NCBI GenBank assembly: GCA_037178975.1
Contig: JASJZH010000006.1
Location: 10,912,001 to 10,976,000 of the forward strand
Direction of reading: 5' to 3'
Length of the DNA stretch: 64,000 bases
Origin: Oscheius tipulae
Taxonomy: Eukaryota > Nematoda > Chromadorea > Rhabditida > Rhabditidae
Shown here piece after piece: positions 12,291-24,254 of the stretch. A model generated the notes under the pieces. That model did no database searches and was not told the origin of the DNA. It saw nothing but the letters and a program-made list of their open reading frames with translations. Position numbers and translations under genes: made by a program. The number at the start of each line of letters is the position of its first letter. The stretch's first letter is position 1.

Positions 12291-12736
12291 AGTAGAAGAA
12301 TAAAGCGAAAGCAGCTACCCGAAATTTCGAAATCTGTGAGCAGTCTCGAACGAGTCTCCTATGGAAAAAAAACCGTTGTCGAAAATGCTTGATGACAAAA
12401 TTTGACAAAATATTCAGCATGTGTTATAAAAAGTCGACATTCTCCCGTTAGTTCCCGCTTAGTTCATGTCATCGTTGTTTTTCTGCTTTTTCATTTCACA
12501 GACAGTCTTTCCACCCGTTTCTATCGTCTACTGTACACTGAACACGATAAATTAGAAGCTTTGTTATCTTCATTGTACTATTTTCGAAATTACACATGCT
12601 AAAGCATCAGCGGAGATCGTTCTAAGGAATGGAGATTATAGATATGGGAACACAATATTTACACGCTTGGTCATCACGGAAATGGTCGATTTTGCTTACC
12701 CGGGGTCTGGATCTTCTCGCTAACCCTGTCTCTACA
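12170..12736. other. Intergenic stretch holding repeat copy A
   Basis: Between the provisional secreted-protein gene and the stop of the M1 aminopeptidase. Apart from the GC-palindrome element I see nothing specific. Confidence 0.4.
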
Positions 12737-15700
12737 CTAATCAACAATCTGCTGGCTTTCCATCGTTTTCAGCTCATTGCTGATGATGTCGAACAGCATC
12801 TCACTGTAGGATTCGCGGAACTCAAAGACGTGATCGAGGCGAGCCGGATCGGTCATGTGTGCCGGTAAGGGGAACTTCTTGGAGACCATTGAAGCGACGT
12901 AAGCGTACTGAAAGTTGTTTTCTTCTGGTTTCTGGCTGCGCCTACCTGTGGTTTCTGCAAAGGATCAGAAAAACTTCGACCAAGCAGAGTAAGGAAAAGA
13001 ACCAATTCTTCAGAATTCAGCCTGGAGGCTCTTTCATGGCAGGTCTAAATACTTACGCATTGACAATCTTCTCAGCATTTTCTATGGCAAATGAAGTGAA
13101 GTTAGGATCCGGATGGTAGTACTTGCTGAATTCGACTATCTGAATCCTGTAGTAGTAGATCTCCATTCCTTGCTGCTGATGGAAGAGAAAGTCTTCCCAT
13201 ATCCTTGAAAACTGTGCTAGATATAGAATAGCGTTACTTCCAAATGTCGTCCTTCCGCTTGCTACCACCCAATCCAATCCAAATTGAAGTTTTCTCCTCA
13301 GGATCAACTTCCATCAAGTAGCGGTCGAACAAGTAGTCGAAATCCTCTTGATCACCAAACATGACTACAGCTCCATAATAGCAGCGACGGAGATGAACGG
13401 GAATACTGAAATCTTTTATTAGAAACCTTAAAAGTTTCGAGCAACCGATTGCAGGCAGAACTTAGCATTTTATCATCGCCGCAATTGTCTTTGACATTTT
13501 GTACAGCTTCCTTTGCCACTGTGACGCATGGAATGAATCCGACTCCACACGTTCTCTTGCAGACAAGTTCTTGGATACTGAAAAAGTGTTTGGTGATGTT
13601 TCGACAACGATTTACTGAGCATTTGCAGCAGTTCTTTTAATTCCAGGTCGTTGATGATCAATGAACTTCGGGCCGAAGATGGCTGCCACGTATTGCTAAA
13701 CCCTGTTCTTGTAAAAAGCTCATAATCTCACCTTCAGAATGTAAAACCTCGCACAGACATTCAGACGACTGTAAAACATGTCCAAATGAGCGCTGAAGAT
13801 GACAAATGGATTGGCTGCCGTCTCGTTGATCAAATAGGAAACGAGGTTGAAAACGGTACTGTATTCAGCTTCGCCATGTTCAGCAGCGGTGAACAAGTCA
13901 TCCAAAATGCGGGATCTGAAACTACAAAAGAAAAATTGCCTGGTACTCACCTCGAGTTCAGCGGGATTACGTCTTTGCTAACTTTCAAAGCTTTAGCAAT
14001 ACGATTGTACAGTCTTTTGTCGTAGCTAATCCTGGCAAAAGAGTACACGTAGCCATCAAGGACCAGGTCGTCTCCCAGATCAAAAACGGCTAAAACGACT
14101 TGTAAATAGTTGTAAGAAAACGTACTCGTTTCATTATCCGACAGCCAATCAACTTTGGATTTATGAGTCACTGAGTCTTTCACAAAGAGCGGTATGATCC
14201 AGTGTTGGTTCTCCATTCGTGCATTGGGCGGTCCATGCTGAAATTTTGTTGTTCAGTATTTGTGGCCACAACCGACTTGGCCTAGCATTTGTGGCTTACT
14301 TCACTTACACAAGAGGTTTGAGAAGCCACAACCAGACCATCGTCTCTGCTGTCGAGTCGAATGATCGGATATCCTTTTTGGTAGATCCAAGACTCTATAA
14401 TGTCAGTCAACGAGAATGACTGTCCCGTGAACTGGTTTCCAGACTGAGAGTCGTGTGCGCTAAAAGTTAGGCTTTCTTGATCAGCAAAAGGCGTACTATG
14501 ACAGTGCTTCCATCAGATCCTCATGATCGGCATTCGAATATGAGAACCGCTTGAGAAAACGAATGACACCCAAACGAAACGACTCTTCTCCAACTATCTG
14601 TTCGATCATTCGCATGACATAGGCAGGCTGAAATAGAGCTTGTGCTTGGACCAAAGTATATACCTTTGTATAAGCTGTTGGGAAAACTACTGACGGAGAA
14701 AAAGTCGGTAGTTCTCGTCTACTGATAGCTGTCGGTGCGTTAATTTCCTGTCTCAGAATGACTGCCAGTTGTGTGATGTTACTCTAAACAAGTTAAGAAG
14801 AGAAGACACTTTTCCTTACAAATTGATATTCTCCAAGTTTTTCCAGAACTTTTGTCGCAATTAACGTTGCGAAGCCTTCGTTGAGCCATAGATTGTTCCA
14901 CCACTTCATGGTCACCAGGTTTCCGAACCACTGAAAGTATCTTTGAAAATGCAAAAAACTCAGGCACTTGATGGGCAGTTTCATGAGCCATCGTGTTTAA
15001 TACATAGTACCGATCCAAATGATTGGTCTCGTTTTCCTGGTAGAAGAGAACCTTCCCCACTGCAGTGATAAGACCCCAGTTTTCCATGGCTGGGACTTTG
15101 AGATGCGGTACCTGATGGAAATCTGAAAACTTCGTAAATCACCCGCGTCAATCATTTCACTTTTCATGCCCTTGCCGCGAGCGGATTCCAATCTCTGGGT
15201 GTGGCAGAAGTAGGACATAAATCTAATGGTTTTAAATGGTTGCTAGGAACGTAGATCCTGTGTAACTAAACCAAACATAGTCTTACCCGTACCGTCTTGA
15301 CAACTAGAGAAAACAAGAATCATAATTAGCCCTAAAACACAAAGAGAAAAGTTTTCTTAAATAAAATTTTGTCAGGGACGCTTTTTCTATTACAAACTGT
15401 TCCAGCCACCGTCTCGATGGCCACGAGTTGCACAAAAAAGTTCCCGCAACTGGCTATGCCTTCTTGCCTCTTAGGGGGCGCCAAGCGTGTCATCTGGTTT
15501 GACCGCCATCATCGCCGGTTCAAAAACAGTCATCCCAGATGAAATCAGCTGAAATCTACACAAGCGAAAGCAGCCGGTTCTTCTGAAGTTGCCGCCTAAT
15601 TGCTGAGTGTGGATGTTGCGGGTAGCGCTTCTTTATGGAGCAGTGAGTATTGTCTTCTCAGCTAAGATTTCTCTCATATCTCTCAACGATCTCTGGGCAA

Positions 15701-18700
15701 CAAAACAGATTGCAGGTAATAGAATAATTTAATTGTTTCATTGTTTCAGGCCATCATCTATTCCCTACACACGACTCTATCCTCTATCCACATTTTTTAG
15801 CTATTCCTACTAGCGGTGCTGCCAATATTCATATGTCTAAAGAAGCAGTACTTAAACTTTCAAAACTACGATTACTGCACTCAGTATGCAGCTACGTTTA
15901 CGTCAATCGCACCTATTTTGTTGTCAACGAAGAATTACAAAGAGGGTCAACTGAACTAGCCCTAAATTTAACATTTGATGAACTACAGGATCAAGCCAAT
16001 GTCATGATATTCCAGCTTCTTAAGCCGAGCTATTTTTGCTTTGATCCCAGCTACCGTACCTTTCAGTAAGAAGCACAAACTGCAAAGATTGCTTTAGCGC
16101 TGTTTGGCAACGATCTTTGTCTCCGCTCCAACATTTCGAAATAATCCTAAAGCCGCTGACGGAAATGATTGTGGCTGACAATGAGCTAGGAAGAGCTGGT
16201 TACTATCCTGATTGCTGGCAGGTTCGGTTGCAAGTGAATTACAATTTGTTTTCAAGGTATTTGAGATCAATGGAGCAATTTTAGCATTGGCAATTTGGAG
16301 AAAAGGTTTTGGCGTCAGGTGAGGTTAGTTGACAAGTGTTAGGCGCAGTCGGTTGTGGCCACAACTATTAGGTAAGGTCGGTTGTGGTCACAACCATAAG
16401 GCAGCGCCAATTGCAGCTAGAAATGTTTAAAATTTTGTAATTGCTTTAGATACCGAGTACAAAAAAGCGAATCTCTGACCGATACCATATCCGGAATGGA
16501 ACATACCGACTTGAATCCCATCGCTATGAGCGTGCTGTCAAAAAAACACAGTAAGACCTGGTGGATAATCTGGCAAGGGGATGCATTCTCTTGGAAACGG
16601 AAGAAGATTTTCATGAGCCAAGCAATACCTCAAAGATGGAGTTATCTCGAAGAGGCTATTTTTTCTCAAGTGAGATTGACCATATTTGCGAATATTTTTA
16701 GATGCGGTTTTATAACATTCCATCTATATCGGTTTGTGTAACTAACAGTACAGGTATTGTTTTTGAAGCGGCTTTTGGGTACTCGGATATACGGCAACGG
16801 AAACAGGTACCTTTAAAAGTAAGCTACATTTATCTTCTAGGCTGTACCAACAAATGAGTATAGAGTTGCTTCGATTAGCAAAACGGTAACAGCAATGGGT
16901 ATTGCGAAGCTGATTAACAAACAGAAACTGTCTTTGGAAACGGCTGTCTTTGGAGAGGAAGGTAAATCTATGTCTAAAACATGATGTTTTTCTAGGAATT
17001 TTGAAGCAGTACGCTGTTCACGATTCATTGAAAAAGATTAGTGTGAGACATCTGCTCGAACATGCTACAGGAGGATGGAGTCATTTTCAACGACACGAAT
17101 TCAACAGGTAACGCTCTTATAGGTTCCACCAATCTTTAAGAAATGAAAGCGACCACATAACATTTGTGAAAAACTTGATTACTGGATACACAATCCACAA
17201 GCCACCTGGAGGTGTTTTTACCTACTCAAACATTGGATTCATGTTCCTGGGAAGGGTAATTGAGCAGCTCACGGGTGAAACTTATGAGAAGTTCATACAA
17301 AGGGAGCTATTGTATCCAGCTGACATCTATGCTCGAATTGGTGATCAAAAGACTGGATTACATGAGGTAGCTTGTAACTTGTTTCATTCAAATTGTTAAA
17401 TGCTTGTAGGCCACCTACTATTCACAAGACAATGCAAGTCCATACAATCATTGGAATCCGAGACTATTGGATGCCGCCACAGGCTGGGTCTTCACGGCCA
17501 GACAATTGGCTTTGCTATACGCTGAATTGGAAAGAGGTAGACGGACTGAGTATGCTATGGTCGCTACAAGATCAAATGTCACATGGACATATGGGCGAGG
17601 GATACAGATAGGTAAGAACGAATCTTTTTTCTGTGTAATCTGTATTCAGGAGAAGATGGTTCACTATTTCATACGGGTTCACTATCAGGTAGTGAAGCTT
17701 TTGCTGTAACCAGAGGCGCCCAGGTTTCGTCCTTTTTTGAACTTATAGCTTAAGTTTAAGGTCGCAATTTTGTGCAACTTGAGAGGTCGACAGCATAATT
17801 TTCATACGGGTTGGATGCAAAGCTTGGCAAAAAAGATACTAGACACTCTGAATAAAGAATAACCCACCGAGTTTTTTTAACGGGATAGATATTGTAAAGT
17901 AGTCTTCGATCTCTTTAACAATCAGTGGAATAGTCTGCAGGGCGAGGTCAGCAGAGCCAATTTTGGATTTCTCCGCAAATATGCGGATCTGAATACTTTT
18001 CGTTTTCTAATATGAAAGATGTTTACTCGAATTTTGTTGTGGCTGGTCTCGATAAACGGGAAGTCACTGACTGCAAAAGCGAACAGGTAGGTGGACATGT
18101 GAGGGGAAACTTCGAAAGATGTTGTGACCCATTCTCTGGAAAATATATACTGAGTCTGTCCCTAATATTTTAGGTATCTAGATGATTGGCATGTTACTTT
18201 TGTCCGACACTATGTTATCTTACCCGTCGCGACTATGTTTAATCTCCATGGCATTAGCTACTGCTGTAGTTCCCACTGGATGCGTGATTTTCACGAGAAA
18301 CTTTGCCTTGGCCTCCGGAACATCAATGCAGGGAAGAACCGATCTAGCTTCTTGGGTTTGACAGTGCGTTGACACCATGTACCTAGACAAAAATTAAAGC
18401 GGCTTGCACTTTTTCATACTTTGGTTCTCCGTCTTCCAGGTAATGAGATGCATGCAGTCCAGCAACATTCTTGCCCAACAGTATTTTTCCAGTGTAATGA
18501 ATGTGAAGGGAGTAGTTCATGTTCTGAAATTCTTTTTAAAACATCTTAATTATTCTAACCTCGATCAGTTCATGCTCCGTGTGAATGTCTAAGACGTGTG
18601 GGAAGTCCCGTGATACCTAAAGACTCAATGGAATGTGAGGAAGTGATGTTTTCACCTCCTTAACCGTGATATTTCGGTCCATATCATCTTTGATGTAAAC

Positions 18701-20695
18701 TTCACCGATATGCAAGTTGACAGCGTGAACCTAAAATATTCTCGCTTGTGAGAAATGAAATGACCTACTTGTAATCGTGTGTTTGTTTTATATACAGTGA
18801 AATACATAACGGAGTAGGAGTCAGTCGTCCAGTTCTTGGAACCGTAGTCGAGATAACTGAAAGCCGTCGTGAGTATTCAACATATTTTGGACATTTTGAA
18901 ATAATACTTTGTAAAGGATGTCATGTGGCCATAACCGACTTTTATGTGTAAGCGTTTTCTGTGAATAGTGAACTACCATCATATCTAAATTTAGCCGACA
19001 AGTATCTACATGTTGTCAAAATAACATTTGGCATCCTAAACTTTATTTAACAGACCAGTGGTCTCCGACGGCTTCGAAAATACTGATATTTATGCATCTG
19101 TTTTTCAATTTGCTCCAAAATGACGCCCTAGTTTTATGTTGGCTTGTGATCTCATACTGGCAGACAGAGTTCAAAAGCTACCATTGCGTTTTCAATAGTT
19201 GATTACTCTGTTTTGTTAGACAGTATGAATGTCTCTTTGTTTCCTCGACAACGTGTCATTCCATGCCTACCACTATTGGAACTTTCTAATTTTCTGTAGT
19301 GTTCATGCCACCTTGTTTCTCAGTCTTATTATTACTATCTTTGTGTGTGTTCATGTCGTTTATCTCTATGACTCTTTTACCCTTGTCTGTCGACCTCTCT
19401 CTTCTTCAACCTCTTGGTCTTCAGGCCAATATGCTTTCTTCTGTCAAGCTGTCTATTGACTGTCCCCTTCTTATCGTTAGAACCTGACATCTTGTTCATT
19501 TTTAAACTGTCTACCTGATCGCTGGTAATCCTTGAACCCACTTCTTGTGAAGCTCACTTCCTCTCGTATGAAACTATCCCTTTCTCAATCCGTGAATTTT
19601 TCGAATCCTCTTTTCGACCTGTTGCCTCGGCCTCCTCCTTATCCTGTCACCCTCTCAATTTTCTTATTCAAGGAACCTACATCTTGGCCTGTCAACATGT
19701 CTTCTTGAAGCTACCTATAATCATGTCACCCTGTTCATACTCATATCCTTTGAGCCCTTGTTTTATCCGTTCATATAGTAGCCCGTACCCTATTCCTTAT
19801 CTTTCCAGCACGCACCAATTTCTCTATTCCCAAATCTCCCCTTCTGTCTGCTTCTCAAAAACTTTTTCGCTGTCACTGGAATTTCGATCAAAATGCAGTA
19901 AACACCCATTTTACTGCAGACTTGTGCTCAGATTATCCAATTCTTACTGCTCATCGAACTCTACAAAATTAAACTTTGCTGGCCTCAAGCCAATTGAAAG
20001 GAACGATTTGCCTCGGCGCTGAATCGAACCCGAGACGCATGGAGTGCGCGCGCTGGCGGCGACAATCTAAAACTTTGAAGTTCTGTAATTTCGTTCGGAG
20101 TAGAGCTACCCCTAAATTTCATAAAATATTCTTATTCAGCTCAAAATTCTCTACAATATGGTACTTTACGAAAATTTTGGTCTCTTCCGAACCGTCGGTC
20201 CCTCGCGTCCAACCGCTTAGTGTCTACAATAGGCCACGCACAAACACACACAGACAGACAGGTTGCACTTTAGTAAGAGTGAGATTTGTTCTCGGCCAAC
20301 TGGAACCAGCAACAAAGGTAAACCCACTTTTGATATGGCATGTAGAGCTTGAAGCGTACTTTGTACAGGAAAGGCACGTTGAAAAGTGGAATCTGCAGCC
20401 GACTATTTGTGTCATTGAGGAACTTGTACTCATTGACGGGTTCAGTCCTTTTCTGAGGCTGCGACTCTTGTTTTGGCATGAGTGCGAGCACCTGAAGAGG
20501 AGCACATGTTATCGCTCTCTCTATAAGTAAGCCAACCTGTGCCGACTCGGGAGTAAACAAGAAGGGCCTTGGAAACAGAATTATGAGGTAAATAAGAAAA
20601 AGCGTCATGACGAAGAGAGCTGTCGAGACGCAAATGGGTCGTCCCGAACCGCCCACAGGAGCTCCTCCGCGTGAACTCGCCGGTGGAGCCATCAT
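12737..20695 (-). CDS. M1-family zinc metalloaminopeptidase (type II membrane protein)
   Basis: Twenty-three exons on the minus strand sum to 2832 nt, 943 residues, all phases consistent: 20695-20537, 20491-20328, 18856-18769, 18730-18656, 18616-18560, 18523-18420, 18382-18224, 18135-18027, 17988-17868, 15122-14968, 14930-14820, then 12 more down to 12737. Layout: short cytoplasmic tail; signal anchor ([16 protein letters not shown], about residues 26-44); beta-sandwich with [28 protein letters not shown] (family GAMEN); zinc site HETAH then LNEGFATL with the third ligand 18 residues on; YTKPAYVMRM with the transition-state tyrosine; helical C-terminal domain. It should trim N-terminal residues of extracellular peptides. 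GAMEN reads PAMEN and HELAH reads HETAH, so activity needs care. The intron between exons 9 and 10 (17867-15123) holds a whole gene on the other strand. The last intron uses a weak donor and a 9-nt exon in my model. Confidence 0.88.
14259..14298. repeat. 29-bp palindromic minisatellite, locus 4
   Basis: TTGTGGCCACAACCGACTTG followed by a partial TTTGTGGC. It is inside the M1 aminopeptidase intron between exons 14 and 15. Confidence 0.8.
15613..17862 (+). CDS. Serine beta-lactamase-like protein, nested in an M1 aminopeptidase intron
   Basis: Thirteen exons (15613-15715, 15750-16065, 16098-16221, 16257-16318, 16450-16550, 16578-16669, 16702-16806, 16841-16961, 16996-17107, 17141-17366, 17410-17611, 17650-17723, 17761-17862) sum to 1740 nt, 579 residues. 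It has a signal-like N-terminus ([17 protein letters not shown]), then about 240 residues of an extension I do not recognise, then a class-C/PBP-type fold. The fold has the nucleophile motif SISK in [17 protein letters not shown], the second motif YSN in [22 protein letters not shown], the third motif HTG in [10 protein letters not shown], and the closing strand VAILCNLRG. All three catalytic motifs are intact, so it is probably an active serine hydrolase. Animal members (LACTB and nematode LACT proteins) are not antibiotic resistance enzymes. A possible AATAAA overlaps the last codons (17851-17856). The transcript's 3' UTR must run antisense into host exon 9. Confidence 0.85.
16336..16412. 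repeat. 29-bp palindromic minisatellite, locus 5
   Basis: Two or more units: GGTTGTGGCCACAACTATTA, then 29 bp on GGTTGTGGTCACAACC, preceded by GTTAGGCGCAGTC. It is within intron 4 of the beta-lactamase-like gene. Confidence 0.9.
18921..18945. repeat. 29-bp palindromic minisatellite, locus 6 (decayed)
   Basis: CATGTGGCCATAACCGAC, a single degraded unit in intron 2 of the M1 aminopeptidase. Confidence 0.6.
19200..19950 (+). repeat. Pyrimidine-rich CTGTC-type low-complexity tract
   Basis: About 750 bases of the 1.5-kb M1 intron 2 are strongly C/T rich on the plus strand, with many CTGTC, CCTTGT and TCTTC words. Since the gene is on the minus strand, the pre-mRNA would be purine-rich. Open frames in it are low-complexity artefacts. 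Confidence 0.6.
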
Positions 20696-21649
20696 ACATC
20701 TGAAAAGGCGGATTTTAGGAGTTTAAAAAAGGCAATGATATCTGCAGACGGATACTCCTCTTTAAGGCACTTTGCAGAAGAATTTCAATTAGCGCCTGCT
20801 TGCACCTATCAATTAATTTAAGGCACTTGATGGACGAGGCCTTCTAATGGCCGAAAATGATTTTTTGCCTTTAAAGGGATTCCACCAACAAGTCCCAAAG
20901 TCTTCAGTTTTTCAAAGTTAGAAATCCTCAATGGTGCAATCTTCAGTCTCATGTCATATTCCACGCTACTGCGGGTGGAAGTCAGCTAATCATAGTCCAT
21001 CCTACATTGCTCTAGAAAGGGCAAGGAATTTACCGTTTGCAAGGAGGACTTTGATCAGGTATCAAGGAATTTTCCTCAGTTCGCACGAGACAGCTGACCA
21101 GGCTTGACATTCTATTTGAAGTCTCACGTCTGCCAATTAAGAGGTGAACATTGGAAAAGTGGGAAGAGACCCGGAGAGTTGCGAATACGTTCTTTTAAGG
21201 CACTTGATGGTGTCAAGACTACTGATAGCTAAGTGGTCTCTCGCTCTTTTTCAAGTTTCTGTTTTTGTGATAAGATGAATGAGTGCAACTAAACCGGTCT
21301 ACTTTTCGTATCTAGTCCCCACACAAGTTATGGTATATAGAAAACAAGGCCTTATTTTTCAAGGTCACATCGAAGATCGAAATGTGATGGGAGTTCGGAA
21401 GCGGTGCGAAATTCTCACCGAGATCATATTCGTTGATTCTGAACTCTGGCATGAAATTGTCTTCACATCGCATGGACCAAAACAGTGGAAAGAAGGAATG
21501 TGGAAATATTGGAATCTTTTTAACAACTCTGACTTAGGTGTTGCGAGAAAAAGTAACTATATTTATTTCTAAACCTAGTTATGCTAGTTTTTTGGAAAAA
21601 CGAAATACATTTTTTTGCTTGGTAAGTAGTGACAAAATTTTAAGTTTTA

Positions 21650-21950
21650 GGTATATACCAGCTACCGGCTTCGCAGCCCTTTGGCCTTTGCTTAGAATTG
21701 GCCACAGGCGGCTGCGCCGCTTCCCTAGTAGCAGTTTCTTGTACAGCTGGCTTGTCCCTTCTCTCTTGACATGAAATGACTTGTCAGCTTTTTTGGGGTT
21801 TTTTATTAGTGTTGACATGCAATTGTACGGACACCATGACAGACGGACGGATAAAGACGTCTCCGACAGTTTCGACGTTTTTTTGCCATCAATTTACATC
21901 GGCGGCTGCGCCGCTTCGTAGTTACAGAAATCTCACAGTGGTTTCACTGT
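21650..21950. repeat. GC-palindrome interspersed element, copy B (inverted)
   Basis: It carries GGCGGCTGCGCCGC twice (21710 and 21901 regions), ACAGCTGGCTTGTC and, further on, GACAGACGGACGGA. Its reverse complement shares ordered blocks with copy A, and the GTGTCCGTCCGT-like word recurs in copy C. Confidence 0.6.
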
Positions 21951-22035
21951 GAAAAAGCCAAGTTCTATAGCGCACCCAAAGTTGACTTGTCAACCAGTTT
22001 AGGCAACAACTGTTTTAGAGATTTTGTTTCAGACA

Positions 22036-22125
22036 GCTAGGCCACAACTGTTAGGCAGCGTCGGTTGTGGTCACAACATTTAAGCACAGACGGTTGTAAT
22101 CACAACTGAAGCAACGTCTGTGGTT
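22036..22125. repeat. 29-bp palindromic minisatellite, locus 7
   Basis: Three decayed units: GGCCACAACTGTTAGG, CGGTTGTGGTCACAAC and CGGTTGTAATCACAACTG. Intergenic, immediately after GC-palindrome copy B. Confidence 0.85.
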
Positions 22126-23044
22126 AATAAGCTTTGAAAACTTTAAAATTGTCGTCTAGTAATTTCGCACTTACAAGCTCTTCCCAGGGTGTTATGGATG
22201 CTAATAAAAAGAAAGAAGGAAGGGACTTCGGTTAGCTGAAGTGTGTGTTTGCACTACAATAGCCCTAATCTGTTAGCGAAAAACCAATTGGTCCGTGGAG
22301 GGGGTAGCATATATGCTCTTGCAAAAATGAAGTTTCAATCATGTGATAATGCAATGGAGGGAAAGAAGAAATGAAGCCTACCGTGACCAGAAGTCGGTCA
22401 TTTTGCAGACGGCTGCAGGTGTGTGAGGAAAATCCACACACCACCCTCGGATTAACGTAAGAGACGCTGGGATACCTGAAATGTCAGAGTCCATTCAAAT
22501 CTTCCTATTTTCAGGGGCTAAGGGATCAGGAAAACAAAGTAAGACGTGAGGTCACAAAAGCAAGATTAACTTTTCGGTAAGCCTGGCTAAAGTGCTACAA
22601 CATCGAGTATATGATGATTTTAGGCTTAAAAGAAGCAGATTTCAGTTCCTGAATGACACAAAGAGAGGACTGAATCAGGAGAATGGGAAGGCCCAAATGT
22701 GCTCTTCAATGGGCGAACGTCTGAAAGCGAAATTGGGTTAAGATGCTCAGCCCATTAACATGTTAATTGATATGTAAATGGAGTGAGAGAGAGAGCCGAC
22801 CGGCCCCCAAATGGAAACACAGAAGTAATGAACATAACGGAGCGAGTCGAAGAATTTGTTTCTTTTACGTACACGTGCCGCGCGATAAAATCAGGAAGAT
22901 ACTAACAGAAAGTTTATTGGGAGGAAGGGAAAAGACAGAGTATTTATGCCGTGGAAACTCCTGAGGATACAATCACTGGTGAGAACGGGACAGAAAAGAC
23001 TAGAAAGAATGGGAGTTAGAGATCAACAAAAGGAGATCGTAAAG

Positions 23045-24254
23045 ATCAGATCATAACATCTGCCAGCAGATCGTCGGGAAGTTTCCACCAAGGCTCGCGA
23101 TCTTCAGGAGAGCGGATAAGGTGAGCCACACTGAAATTCCTGGTTTACATGTGAGTATCCCAAGTTTAACCTGCACTTAGCAGATTCAGCGGTTACTCCT
23201 TCTCGGGCAAAGCGCAAGCTGGCGACTTCATCCCAGATATTGGTACAGGGATTGTATCTCTCGACCGTCTTCAGAGCAGTGGTACCGTCGTATCCTCCGA
23301 TAGCATAAATGTGATGGTCGAGAACAGCCAAACCGAGAGAGCCTAAAACTGTGCTCATTAACATCTAACGAGCTTCAATGCCTCGAGGAGTGCTCATTGA
23401 AGCCACAAGTTCCCAGGTCTCTGTGTGGATGTTGAAACGCTCGCAGCTGCTCAGAGGCACTTTGTTCTCATATCCTCCTATGGCATAGATGTAGTCGTTA
23501 AGACGAACTACGCCATGTCGCTCACTGAAAGCATTGCATGTATTAACTCATATGAACAACAATGAGAAAAGGAAAGTATCAGTATCTTACCGTGGATAGA
23601 ACATCGGCGGAATGGGCTCCCAAGAGCTCGTATGTGGCCAATACTTTTCACAAGTTGGAGTAGATTGTCCCTCGCTATGTCCACCGAACACGTAGAGGAA
23701 AGGCTCAACGGACACCAGGCCTGCAAAGCAACGCGGTACGTTCATAAGCGCAACCGGGGCCCAATGACCAGTCTTTGGATTGAGGCGATCCGCCAGCTGA
23801 AAATTGGCATTTTCGGGTCTGAGGAAAACATACTTGGAAATACACGGTGTCGTTGATTCCCCCAGCGGCAACGATAAAATTTCCGTATTTGGCCGTACCA
23901 AATCCACGACGCACATTTTTCATGCCGGTGCCTTTCTTCCAGAATCCAGTAGCGGGATCAAAGACTTCCGATGCTCTCAGGTGTTCCCTTCCGGTGTGAC
24001 CACCAAGCACGTAGAGTTTGTCTTCAAAGAAGAAGACCCCGGCATCGCGACGTGGCAGAGCCATATCCGGCATCTCGAGCCATTGATCAGTTTCCGCACA
24101 GTAGGCCTCAATGCTGTTTAAAGGGGTAGAGCCGTTGCCTCAAACTTTTGTTAAAGACTAAAAATATAAGTCTACCTATCCCTCCCACAGCAAAGATGAC
24201 TTCTGGGGGATTTACCGGAGCTCTACGCCGCCCAGAAGGTCTGACTCTCAGCAT
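23045..24254 (-). CDS. Six-blade Kelch-repeat protein without BTB or BACK domains
   Basis: Minus-strand gene starting at 24254 (MLRVRPSGRRRAPVNPPEVI). Six Kelch repeats follow in order, each with the GG pair and downstream W: EVIFAVGG, KLYVLGGHTG, FIVAAGGIND, FLYVFGGHSE, YIYAIGGYEN and HIYAIGGYDG. It ends in a short tail (HLIRSPEDREPWWKLPDD, then LLADVMI). That is one complete propeller. The N-terminal basic segment resembles the linker that precedes the propeller in KLHL proteins, but I find no BTB or BACK exons before it: KLHL8 ends about 350 bp upstream on the same strand. It is likely a KLHL-derived substrate adaptor that lost its cullin-3-binding half, or the downstream member of an operon-like pair. 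An in-frame stop is avoided only by removing a 27-nt intron (23343-23369). Confidence 0.8.

Larger units (their letters stand above)
20696..23044. other. Intergenic region rich in repeats, no supported gene
   Basis: Upstream of the M1 aminopeptidase and downstream of the Kelch-only gene. It holds TTTAAGGCACTTGATGG at 20817-20833 and again at 21194-21210 (a third, partial copy near 20760), the inverted GC-palindrome element (21650-21950) and a minisatellite array (22036-22125). The stretch 22180-23040 is purine-rich. A 97-codon ORF at 21279-21572 (+) shows no recognisable motif. Confidence 0.5.

Noticed and set aside
15160-15218. Open frame reading [16 protein letters not shown] just upstream of the PAMEN exon, which first looked like an M1 exon
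   Set aside because: The true preceding exon (17988-17868) joins PAMEN in perfect phase and restores the missing family segment, so this piece is intron sequence.
19229-20022. Several plus-strand ORFs rich in S, L, F and C
   Set aside because: They are translations of the pyrimidine-rich filler in an M1 intron.
20015-20065. tRNA-like B box on the minus strand (GGGTTCGATTC)
   Set aside because: The putative T stem does not pair and no A box or acceptor stem fits. At most it is a decayed tRNA or SINE remnant.
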